From Pelargonium nanum (taxonomy: Eukaryota > Streptophyta > Magnoliopsida > Geraniales > Geraniaceae), in the NCBI GenBank assembly GCA_036897485.1, contig JAYMTF010000207.1, forward strand, positions 1 to 45,456: 45,456 nucleotides of DNA, read 5' to 3'. Shown here one piece after another: positions 24,077 through 34,240 of this stretch. The position numbers were made by a program, and so were the translations under genes. Numbering within the stretch: the first letter of the stretch is position 1; the number at the start of each line of letters is the position of its first letter. Below the pieces are notes generated by a model. The model was given only the letters and a program-made list of their open reading frames with translations. It did not search any database and was not told the origin of the DNA.

Positions 24077-26050
24077 ATGGCAGAAGATGATGTTTACACT
24101 AAAGATGGGACAATAGATTCTCATGGAAACCCGGCGAGGAAAAAGGACACTGGAACCTGGAAGGCATGCCCTTATATTTTAGGTACTTGTACATATGATT
24201 CATCATCAAGCAAATGGGAAGATCAGGAAATGGTGAGAACAAAAAAGATGCTAATTGGTTTCGTCTTTCGTCAACAGGAAACGAGTGCTGTGAAAGGCTG
24301 GCCTACTATGGGATGAGCTCAAATTTGGTCCTTTATTTCAAAAATCAACTCAACCAGAGTAGTGCCACAGCAAGTAAGAATGTGTATAATTGGTCAGGGA
24401 CATGCTACATCACACCCTTGATTGGAGCCTTTCTTGCTGATGCATATCTAGGAAGATATTGGACAATTGCATGCTTTTCAATCATATATGTCGCAGTAAG
24501 TTCCGTTCTAGTCATAGCTTAACATAAACAGCCTTCAGCACGACACGAACATGACACGCACAACACTTTCAATTTTGTGCAGGGAATGACATTATTGACA
24601 ATGTCAGCAACAATTCCAGGACTAAGGCCAACATGTTACGGAAAAGACAATTGCTACGCAACAGAAATACAAAGTGCAGTGTGCTTTGTAGCACTTTATC
24701 TGATAGCTCTAGGGACCGGAGGTATAAAACCTTGCGTATCGTCCTACGGAGCAGACCAGTTTGATGATGCAGACGAGGCTGAGAAGGCGCATAAAAGCTC
24801 CTTCTTTAACTGGTTTTACTTATCAATCAATATCGGCGCTCTTGTTGCTGCTTCAGTTCTGGTATGGGTGCAAGAAAATGTGGGATGGGGATGGGGTTTT
24901 GGGGTCCCTGCAGCGGCCATGGCAATTGCTGTAGTGAGCTTCTTTTCAGGAACTCGATTGTATCGTAACCAGAAACCCGCGGGCAGCCCCGTGACACGCC
25001 TGTGTCAAGTCCTGGCGGCATCTTTCAGGAAGTACCGAGTTCAAGTTCCTGCAGACAAGTCTCTTTTGTTCGAAACTAGTGATGCAGAGTCTATTATCCA
25101 AGGAAGCCGCAAGCTTGACCACACAAAAGGCTTGAGGTTAGTGTATGGGATTCAAAATTTACTAAAAACATATCTTATTCCCGCACTTTAATTGATCTAA
25201 ACAACATTACAGTTTCTTCGACAAGGCAGCTGTGGAGATACCGTCGGATATCTTAAAGGATTCAGCGAGCTCGTGGAGACTTTGTACCGTCACTCAAGTC
25301 GAGGAGCTGAAAGCTATCATCAGGTTGCTTCCTATATGGACATCTGGTATCATTTTCTCTGCTGTGTACAGTCAAATGGGCACATTGTTCACATTGCAAG
25401 GCGCGAAAATGGATGGCCATTTGGGCTCATCTAACTTTGAGGTCCCCGCGGCGTCTCTCTCCATGGTGGATACTCTTAGTGTCATTTTCTGGGTCCCGGT
25501 CTATGACAGAATCATAGTACCAATCGCAAGAAAACACACCGGACACAAGAATGGCCTAACTCAGCTCCAGAGGATGGGCACAGGCCTCGTCATATCCGTC
25601 TTTGCTATGCTATCTGCAGGAACTTTGGAGGTTGTTAGGCTTGGAATTGTGAGGAGACACAACTACTACGAACTCGAGCAAATGCCTTTGTCGATATTCT
25701 GGCAAGTCCCTCAATATTTTATCATTGGATTCGCGGAAGTGTTTACTTTTATCGGACAATTGGAGTTTTTTTATGAGCAAGCGCCGGATGCTATGAGGAG
25801 CTTGTGCACTGCACTGTCACTTGCTACTGGTGCTCTTGGGAGCTACTTGAGCTCCTTGCTGTTAAGTGTTGTTACAAAGGTGAGTACTAGGAATGGGAGT
25901 GTTGGATGGATACCGGACAATTTGAATTATGGTCACCTGCAAAACTTCTTCTGGCTCCTGGCTGTGCTGAGTATGATCAATTTTGGGTATTTTCTGTTGG
26001 TTGCGAGGTGGTATACGTATAAGAAACCCGCTGGGAGCATTGATGAGTGA
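24077..26050 (+). CDS. NPF8-type proton-coupled di/tripeptide transporter, copy 1
   Basis: Four exons, 24077-24182, 24278-24495, 24583-25136 and 25213-26050, join in phase to 571 residues; Arabidopsis PTR1 has 570. The ExxER proton-coupling motif is at residues 38-42 (ECCER), followed by [20 protein letters not shown]. The signature [19 protein letters not shown] and FFNWFY follow in the first bundle of helices, and [17 protein letters not shown] with WIPDNLN lies in the second. Twelve membrane helices with a long central loop are expected. Family knowledge: NPF8 members (PTR1, PTR2, PTR5) are H+/di- and tripeptide symporters of the plasma membrane or tonoplast; the substrate here is inferred. 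It forms a tandem pair with the gene at 27885. Intron 2 (24496-24582) contains a CACGACACGAACATGACACG fragment of a repeat also seen at 30397. Confidence 0.95.
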
Positions 26051-27884
26051 ATGTGATTGAGAGTTACTATATGGACAGGGTTGTACTTGTAAGCAATTGA
26101 TGATGAAGTCAACCACTTGTCCATAATAGTCTTTGCTTTAATGTACAAACATAATGTAAATATTGTTGAAATGAAAATACGCTATGATTTCAGTTTGAAT
26201 ATCGTAGCTAGGTTTGGGGAGAACAAACACGAGAGTGCAATGAGCCTATTTGTATGTAAGATTTTTGTTGTTCGAACTTCGAATCAAATACGTCAATGAA
26301 ATTGGAAAATTTTATATTATACTCCTCGACGCAAGGTCACCTGTGTATGGAAAACGACATTACGAGATCAACGGAATAGGCCCCGAGGCCATCCGACACC
26401 GTTTGAGTGTCCAAATCACTAAAAACAATTTCGGTCACGGATACGTGACCCGAAATCGGATATTTTCATATTATGCTCATTAACGAAAAAATGTTATCCA
26501 CACATAGGAAATGACTCACCAATTCCAATAGATCGGGCCCCGAAGCAATTCTATGTCATTTAGGGGTTCAAATCGCTAAAAAACGATTTTGCGCTTCTAA
26601 ACAAACCAAGACTATTGGGAAATAGGAAATGTCCTCTCAGATTCAATGGAACATGTTTCAATGCCAATCGAGATCGTTTGAAGGTTCAAACCAGTATTAC
26701 GTGTACAATTTCAACTATCCGAACCTATTTTGCGGGCATTTTTGGTATACGCTCTGCGGTACGAAGATCATCAATAAATTTTTTAAGTGCGATCCATAAA
26801 TGTATGAATAAAGTAGCGCAAGATTGACATTGACACTCCCACATAATATAGAATAAGTCACCACCAGTGAGTTATCTGTATTTCATATTTTCATATGATA
26901 CGAACAAATAGAAGTAAATAATAAAGTGTGAATAACAGATTACCTGTCAAATCAATACAAGGATTCCGGGGACGACGGAGCATGTGTGAATACGGTGGTA
27001 AAGTATTAAAATGGAACACTACAAACATAATGCATTGACTTCATTTGGTTCATACCGCAAGTCGCGTTGACAGAGACAGCCACACAAACGGCGAGGAACA
27101 ATATATCCTTTTGCTTCCTTGCGCAATGTCTCTATCCGAATACGGCCTATTCTTTAATTTGTTCACACTTTCATGCCAAAAATTGTACATCAATATGTTC
27201 ACACAGCTGAAAATACTGTAGAATTTGAATCTTCTGTTGCTCTGTCAATTCTATAACATCATCAGATTCCGACCCCATAACTTGCCTCAGATCATTGGTG
27301 TGGTCAACTATACTTCTTGAATTAACAATAACAATGATAAAGAGGAATCAAGAATCTATACATGCATCCATGTGAAGAAACTTAATGATCATCAGTTGGA
27401 GAGTCTCCTACATAATGAATTCCAAAAATTAGTCAACGTACGCTACCCATCGTCATAGGCTTCTAATAATATGCAGTTAATTAATCATAATTTGATATGA
27501 TATTGAAAACAATTTAAAAATATTATGGAAGAAGCAACTTGGACTATGTTAGTATCGTAGTATAAAGATTAGCTATAATGTTAAGCAATTCCTTGAACAG
27601 CTAGCATTGAGCATTTTCTTGAACTCAACGTCCTCTTAATACAATGACAAGCACAAATATGAGAGAACAGAATTGCTAAAGCCATGCTTCTAATAAGCTA
27701 TTCCTAAAGGTGAGCACAACAATTTTCAATTTCCAAACATGAATTTTAATTATTAGATAGAATTAGACATAATTTAATAGATTTCTATTTCATATGGTTT
27801 CATGTTCAGCACCACTGTTGTATTCCGGTTGAGCAAATTTTGAAGCTGCACTGAACAAACCAAGCGCAAAGTTTCTGTGCAGTC
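26051..27884. other. Spacer between the two transporter genes
   Basis: No supported gene. It contains the diverged repeat array at 26349-26711 and then ordinary AT-rich DNA with the promoter and leader of the second transporter at the right end. Short frames at 26117-26827 come from the repeat array. Confidence 0.55.
26349..26711. repeat. Diverged tandem repeat, three cores of about 85 bp
   Basis: Three same-direction cores begin with GGAAA (near 26349, 26507 and 26625) and end with an AATTT or GATTTT stretch (near 26431, 26590 and 26711). Shared marks are a GGCCCCGA-like block in units 1 and 2, followed by a (T/A)TTTGA..GT.CAAA block and then CTAAAAA.A in units 1 and 2. Spacing is about 158 and 118 bp. 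GC is higher than in the flanks. It could be satellite remnants or part of an unidentified element. Confidence 0.55.
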
Positions 27885-30150
27885 ATGGGAGAAGAAGAAG
27901 ATAATTATACTCAAGACGGGACAGTAGATTACAAAGGAAACCCGGCGAGAAAAAAGGAAACTGGAACCTGGAAGGCCTGCCCCTATATTCTTGGTACTTC
28001 TTTTACCTTCAAGAATCTAGTTTAACTCAAGCTACTGGGATAAGGTAATGGCGAGAGAGTGCTAATTGGTTTAATCTTTTGTCTACAGGAAATGAATGTT
28101 GTGAAAGGTTGGCCTATTATGGGATGAGCTCCAATCTGGTTCTTTACTTCAAGAATCAACTAAACCAGCACAGTGCCACAGCTAGCAAGAATGTCAGTGA
28201 CTGGTCTGGAACATGCTACATCACACCACTGATTGGAGCTTTTCTTGCAGATGCTTATCTTGGAAGATATTGGACAATTGCATGCTTCTCAATCATCTAT
28301 GTTATTGTAAGTTTGGTTGTGAGTCTTAATTACTCTAAACATATTTATGCTTGGAATCTAAATTAAATAAGTTCAATATTGGCTTGCACACTACACATCA
28401 GGGGAGTGTTAATGAATCTCACATCGAAAAGATGTGAAGTCAGGTTGGATAGGAGAGATGGACCTGCACGTGAGGGGAGTTTTCACATGCAAGTCCGTCC
28501 CTCTTATCCAGCCTGTAGGGGAGTTAATGAATCCTACATCGAAAAGATGTGAAATGTAATTGTAGCCTTATGGGAAAGATTCATGTAAACAAGTTTGGTT
28601 GCAAATTCTTGAAACATGTTTTTGCTTCAATTTGTGTTTTCAATGGAAAGCAATGAAAGATTTTTGAATTTCATGCAGGGGATGACATTGTTGACAATGT
28701 CAGCATCAATTCCAGGCCTAAAGCCAACATGTTATGGGAAAGACAATTGCCACGCTACAGATGCTCAAAGCGCGGTATGTTTTGTAGCTCTTTACCTGAT
28801 AGCATTGGGGACCGGAGGCATAAAACCTTGCGTCTCCTCCTACGGAGCAGACCAGTTTGATGATGCAGATGATGTAGAAAAGAAACACAAGAGCTCCTTC
28901 TTCAACTGGTTTTACTTCACCATCAATGTTGGTGCTCTCATTGCAGCCTCAGTCCTGGTATGGGTGCAAGAAAATGTGGGATGGGGATGGGGTTTCGGCA
29001 TTCCAGCAGTAGCAATGGCTATTGCTGTAGTGAGTTTCTTCTCGGGAACTCGATTGTATCGCAACCAGAAACCCGCAGGAAGCCCCTTGACACGCCTGTG
29101 TCAAGTTCTTGTAGCTTCCTTCAAGAAGTATCGCGTCCAAGTCCCCGCGGACAAGTCTCTTTTGTACGAGACAGAGGACCAAGAGTCTGTCATCAAAGGA
29201 AGCCGCAAACTTGATCACACAAAAGATTTAAGGTCAGTGTCTCAATATGTAATTTTCTTGTAGCGCTGTGTTTTCTTTTTTACTGAGGCTCGATCTTCAG
29301 TTTCTTTGACAAGGCAGCTGTGGAGACACATTCAGATCACACCAAGGACTCAGTGAATCCATGGAAGCTATGCACTGTGACTCAAGTCGAAGAGCTAAAA
29401 GCTATAATCAGATTGCTTCCCATTTGGGCCACAGGCATCATCTTCTCTGCTGTGTATGGACAAATGGGAACTCTATTCACATTGCAAGGAGCAACGATGG
29501 ATGCTCGTATACATCCATCTACGTTCGAGATTCCTGCAGCTTCGCTCTCCATTTTCGACACTCTCAGCGTGCTAGTCTGGGTCCCGGTCTACGACAGAAT
29601 CATCGTGCCAGTAGCAAGAAAGTACACGGGACACAAGAATGGCCTAACTCAGCTCCAGAGGATGGGAATTGGACTCTTCATATCCATATTCGCTATGCTA
29701 TCCGCGGGACTTTTGGAGGTTGTTAGGCTTGGAATTGTGAGAAGGCACAACTACTATGAGCTCGAGCAAATACCAATGTCGATATTTTGGCAAGTTCCTC
29801 AGTACTTCCTTATAGGTTGTGCAGAAGTTTTCACATTTATTGGACAATTGGAGTTCTTTTACGAGCAAGCACCGGATGCTATGAGAAGCTTGTGCTCGGC
29901 TCTGTCCCTCACCACTGTCGCGCTAGGGAACTACTTGAGCTCGCTTCTTGTGACAATTGTTACTGATATCAGTACCAAGAATGGGAGGCAAGGTTGGATA
30001 CCAGACAACTTGAACCATGGTCACCTCCAGAACTTTTTCTGGCTCTTGGCTGTGCTCAGTGTCCTCAATTTGGGAGCTTTTCTCTGTGTTTCGAAGTGGT
30101 ATACGTATAAAAAGCCTGTTGGAGCAATTCATCAAGAACCTAAAGAGTGA
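27885..30150 (+). CDS. NPF8-type proton-coupled di/tripeptide transporter, copy 2
   Basis: Four exons, 27885-27993, 28089-28306, 28679-29232 and 29301-30150, give 576 residues. Exons 2 and 3 are exactly as long as in the upstream copy (218 and 554 bp) and all intron phases agree, so the two genes arose by tandem duplication. The ExxER motif is at residues 39-43. The end differs from copy 1 (GAIHQEPKE against GSIDE). Differences are spread along the whole protein, including the central loop, and both frames are open, so both copies seem functional. Intron 2 is longer here (372 against 87 bp) because it holds a repeat segment. Role and site are as for PTR1/PTR5 proteins: peptide uptake driven by protons. 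Confidence 0.95.
28401..28558 (+). mobile_element. LTR-like fossil fragment with internal hairpin in intron 2
   Basis: Two direct copies of a 30-bp TTAATGAATC..ACATCGAAAAG motif (28409-28438 and 28524-28553) flank an imperfect inverted repeat with 32-bp arms (28442-28473 and 28483-28514, 26 of 32 pairs). The TGTTAATGAATCxxACATCG motif resembles the edge of LTRs in many plants, so a partial LTR-derived remnant is likely. The family is not certain and no coding part remains. It looks old. Confidence 0.45.
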
Positions 30151-30753
30151 TCATCTGCACATATGCTTGCACTTGTTTGGAGATGTGGGCTTGTGTTTTT
30201 TAGTGTGATTGTGTTCTGTGTGTAAATGGAAAATGTAACAGTGCATTGAGAATGTCAGAAATGTAAGTTGGGGAAAATTTGAAAAAACACTGCAGTTGAA
30301 TAAACAGAATCAATGCTTGCAAAATCTACAGCTTAGTGTGTTAAATTTAGGATGCCTTGACAAAATTAACAGAGGTAGCAGTTCATGTCTTAGCGCGACA
30401 CAAACACGACACGAAATACACGTGTTTGAACTCACACATTTTGTAATTGTGTCGTGTTTGTGTGACCTTCAAAACAAGCACAATTAATTAGTTGTGTTGT
30501 GACGCGCAATACATGCTCAACATGTACACGTAAGAATACAATTATAAATTAATCATAATTATGTCCCAAAGATTTTGTATCGTCTTGTGCCACATATGTT
30601 GAATAGTGTCGTACCAAATGCATTGGCTAATGTCATCTTGAATTTGGTTTAGCTATAGGTAAGGCCCAAAATCATCTAGGCCCATATTTTCAAACACGCG
30701 AGCAACAGTTAACTTTTCCATTTACTAGATTTTATATTTCCATGACTGCTCTG
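30151..30753. other. Intergenic spacer with a short inverted-repeat element
   Basis: It holds the 3' end of the second transporter, the inverted repeat listed at 30397-30466, and the promoter of the thioesterase gene. No additional gene was seen. Confidence 0.5.
30397..30466. repeat. Inverted repeat, GACACAAACACGACAC arms
   Basis: The left arm GACACAAACACGACAC (30397-30412) is matched by GTGTCGTGTTTGTGTGAC (30449-30466). Related short fragments occur at 24550-24570 and 37140-37170. This composition is typical of a widespread dispersed plant repeat; the family is not named here. Confidence 0.6.

Positions 30754-30788
<35 letters not shown>
30754..30788 (+). repeat. Five tandem TCTCAAC heptamers in the thioesterase leader
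   Basis: Five perfect 7-base units end 15 bases before the start codon of the thioesterase. CT-rich leader repeats of this kind are common in plant core promoters and 5' leaders and often vary in copy number. Confidence 0.9.
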
Positions 30789-30789
<1 letters not shown>

Positions 30790-30803
30790 ACTGCTAGCCT
30801 AAA

Positions 30804-31602
30804 ATGGAAAAGGCCAGAGAGTTTCTCGAGCCAGCCCATGAACATTCAGAGATAGTGTCGCGACTCGTGATTCACCCCCACCGAGTCGGGGTCGAGGCCA
30901 GTTTCTACGAAGATTTTGCCCTGTGGGGCATCCGAGTCGACCGAGTCGAACCCGGTTTCGTGGCCTGCACTTTCAAGGTCCCTCCTCGCCTCACCGTAAG
31001 ACTCCACAACCCTAACTCTGGTATTGTGAATGGCAAGATTTTATGTGCGCTACTTCGATCTGATTTCTACAAAGAGTGTTGATCGATCTGAAATTCTAAA
31101 ACTGTTAGTACTGTTTAAATTTGTGCACAGGACAGGGACGGAAACTTTGCTAGTGGTGCTATTGTAAATCTGGTTGACTTAGTTGCTGGATCTGCGGTAT
31201 ATATCGAGGGTCTTCCCCTGAAAGTTTCGGTGGACATGGCCGTGTGTTTTGTTTCTACTGCAAAAGTCAACGTAAGTAAAGCTTTTACTCCAAATCTGTG
31301 TTTTGAGATTTGTTCCTATTTCTGTTACTGCATTAACTCGTAGTTTATGGTTTCATGTTAGTTTCCATAACGAGCCTAAGATCGATCACAGTTATGGACT
31401 TATGGCCATAGTCGATAGTATATAAATATAACTATATGGAGATTGGATCTAATTGCAGGAAGAGTTGGAGATTACGGCGAGGGTGTTGGGAGAAAGAGGA
31501 GGCTATTCGGGGACGATAGTTATTTTGAGAAACAGAGCAAGTGGGGAGATTATTGCTGAAGGTCGTCATTCATTGTTTGGTAGACATGCTAGCAAACTTT
31601 GA
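30804..31602 (+). CDS. Hotdog-fold thioesterase (ACOT13-like)
   Basis: Three exons, 30804-30995, 31131-31271 and 31459-31602, all phase 0, give 158 residues, the usual length for single-domain plant thioesterase-superfamily (4HBT) proteins. The central helix reads FASGAIVNLVDLVAGSA, with Asp80 in the place of the catalytic acid of the ACOT13/THEM2 group. The usual His-Gly-Gly of that group is replaced by Ala-Ser-Gly. Family members split acyl-CoA or related thioesters; the plant paralogs have mostly unknown substrates. The N-terminus lacks an obvious plastid or mitochondrial targeting peptide, so cytosol or peroxisome is possible, but the C-terminal SKL before the stop (ASKL) is a textbook PTS1 signal and favours the peroxisome. 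The best remembered match is the protein at At2g29590, which lies near a MAC5 gene in Arabidopsis as here. Confidence 0.9.
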
Positions 31603-32229
31603 AACCTCTATTTTGTTTGGTGTGGCCAATGGCTCACTGAGATTGACAAGTTTCTTTCTTCTCCTTTGATGTGGATCTGTAACCTTGATACTCTGTTCTC
31701 GTAACAATTGGCAAATGGTCAATTATTTAGGAGTTCTCATTGGATTGGTGTGCAAGTTAAAGAAGTGAAAAAAAAAAAAGAGTAAAGTTGAATAAACATA
31801 ATAAATGCTTCTTGCACAGTTGCACTGAGTTGCCTTAGATCTGACAATTTGATACTTGACACATGATCAGTTGCTAGGACGACACAATTTAATTATTTGA
31901 AGACCTAAATACAACACATAAATATTGTTAGACTTTAAGCAAGTGATTGGTAGCTATCATCGAACGGGTTGTATTGATGTTCACTCATACAACACATATT
32001 TAATCTTAAACACGAGTGTTAAAAAACAGTTGCAACCAAGAAGGACTTGACAAACTTAAGGGGATATTTGTAATGGGCTATTCCTAAGAAACTGTGATAT
32101 GAACTGAAATGGGGAACGACAAGTCGTATTGAACCAATGAAAAAATTAGAGCAACGAAATTAGAACGACAAGTCAACCTGAAGCTTACCACGCGTTATAT
32201 GTAATTTCTGTTGGTGAGATTGAGAAGAC
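31603..32229. other. Spacer after the thioesterase, no gene seen
   Basis: AT-rich, with a short poly-A run near 31770. Nothing with coding or RNA-gene support was seen. Confidence 0.5.
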
Positions 32230-32935
32230 TGTAGTTTCTGGTGAAGGGACGACTGGACGAGAAGACTGTGTGCAGTGTGCCCAACGACCAATTTCTCATT
32301 GCACAGAATCCTCAATGTTTCCCAAACGACACCAAGATGCCAAAACAGGTAAGATCATATATCCAATTTCTTGAATCAAACCGATCTCGTTCTTGTCGTA
32401 CCAGGTGGTTTTCAAATAAGTGCATTCCATCTATTTGATGAAATGTCTGAAACAGAGACATTCTCTTTTTTCCTTTTGTCGGTTATGTTGCTTCTTGTTT
32501 GACGTTGAATCACATGGCTTGCCTCCAAACTGTTTGATAAATGGCCTGAATGAAGAAAAATACGGAGTATATAATTTTGAATTTCAGGTTTCAAAATCAT
32601 GAAGTTTCTATCTAATAGAGGGTTCGGCAAAAAAGATTATCACTTCTTGAAGCAAATTAGCAAGGCTTTGCTCTGCACATAAACAATATTTGGCGCAGTG
32701 TGGCTGTACAGTAGCGGAAAATCACCTCTGGATTGGTGGACGCCGAAGCCTAGGCCCAATGAAGAGAAGGAACTAGCAGCAAGAGTCTGTCATTGCCAAG
32801 GGGGGCACGAGAAGCACGACAATTGACCCACAAGGGGTCGTTGAATACGACAAAGAAGAGGCTCAGAAGCTGTGGCTTAGGCTGAGAAATGAAGCCAGAG
32901 CCGAGCTGCGAGCAAAAGGGTATGATGTTGAATGA
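32230..32935 (+). pseudogene. Broken gene for a small conserved-looking protein
   Basis: A probable leader exon ends at 32349 with CAG|GTAAGA. After an intron (acceptor TTTCAG ending 32587) the second exon has ATG at 32599. From it one frame reads through MKFLSNRGF, then meets TAA at 32680-32682, then continues in the same frame with SGKSPLDWWTPKPRPNEEK up to about 32785. Sense then continues one base over, through GGTRSTTIDPQGVVEYDKEE to AKGYDVE and TGA at 32933-32935. The change of frame lies at a short AGAG stretch, as if two bases were lost. Charged, non-repetitive and compositionally ordinary protein on both sides of the lesions argues for a former gene of about 110 residues. The intron argues against a processed copy. 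I do not recognise the family. A sequence error is the alternative. Confidence 0.6.
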
Positions 32936-34240
32936 GTGTTGCTCTGTTTCTTCCTCACAAACTGAAGCATTTAGCTGTGAATTTTAAAGTTCCTGAAACA
33001 CTTGTGTGCAAACTGATATTTATCATATTTATTCTGGTGGCTTTTGGATTAGGAGTTTGGTGAAATGAGAGTGAAACTCATTTTATTCTCTAGATTCAAT
33101 ATAATATTGGTTGTTGCTTAGTTTACTTTGTTGGTTCAATTGGAGTTTTGTGGTGTTGTCAACTAGGAGGGCTAGACATAGCAAATCCAGAACTATACCA
33201 AAACTATAATCCGGCATAATGCTTAACAGATGCAATTTCCCCTAGATGACTACACCAAGATAATTGAGATTTGATATTGGAGTGCTTTCTGTAAATAATG
33301 CTTAACAGATGCAATTTCCCCTAGATGACTACACCAAGATAATTGAGATTTGAGAGAGTCAAGATATGATATTGGAGTGCTTTCTGTAAATTATGCTTAT
33401 AACAGAGACCAGTCGCCATCTCAACTTGTTGCTTTCTTTTACCCAGGCAACCAGTTTTATTTACCTACTCATCTTCTTGATGCCACTTGGATTTTTTTGT
33501 TTGACATATTTGGACTGCCTGATAAAAGCTTGTTCAGAGTTGACTCTAGAAGCTGAAGAAGCAAAGGATTTGAAGTATGACAGAATTCTGATCTTTTTGT
33601 GGGAATTTTCTCCTGTGCACATATTTAACTCGCTTTCTTGTCCTTTCCTTGTTCTGGTAATCTTCATGTAAAGATGTTCTGTTGATGTTTTCACAGTCCC
33701 TCATTCTTGAAAAATATGTGTTTCAGGTTCACCAAGAGGATCTTGATTTGACCGATTTCTTGAGATTTTTCAAGCTGGTATAATGGTATGTCATGCAGTT
33801 CGTTCATTTTTATATCTGTCTTGTGTGTAGTCTTTGTGGAGACGAGTATGGCTATGTGGCGCAGGCGCAGCTTATTAATTGAAGTGAGTTGTGGTTGAAA
33901 AAAAATCATTTTATTATGTTTTTTCTATCCATTTGTAGAGCATAGGATTTTCCAATACAGTTCTCTTTATTGGTTAAAATGTCTTAGGAATATGTATATG
34001 ATATATATTAGCTATTGGCCACTTGAAGGTCAAATGACTCTTGTTTCTTTTTGGCAAGACTTGCTCATAGAATTTTAAAATATCTTGTTGTGGACTCCAC
34101 CAACGAAGAAACCCATGTTCAATGGCTCAAGTAGTTGAATTGGTCTTCTGCTCCCATTAATATGCCAGTTTATCAAAAAAGGACCATTTAAACAGGTATG
34201 ATCAGGAAATTTATCCACAGCATTCAAGGCTTCTCTGCAA
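32936..34240. other. Spacer and probable kinase leader region
   Basis: It holds a 79-bp direct duplication (separate entry) and several splice-like signals, for example TTTCAG|GTTCACC near 33727, which may belong to a spliced leader of the kinase gene. No protein frame is convincing. Confidence 0.4.
33218..33391 (+). repeat. Tandem duplication of about 79 bp
   Basis: The segment beginning AATGCTTAACAGATGC at 33218 is repeated from 33297. The copies are nearly identical except for 16 extra bases (GAGAGTCAAGATATGA) in the second. The near-identity points to a recent event. Confidence 0.85.

Noticed and set aside
32588-32935. Processed (retrocopied) pseudogene
   Set aside because: A leader exon with a good donor and an acceptor before the ATG suggest an intron was kept, and no poly-A tail or target duplication was seen.
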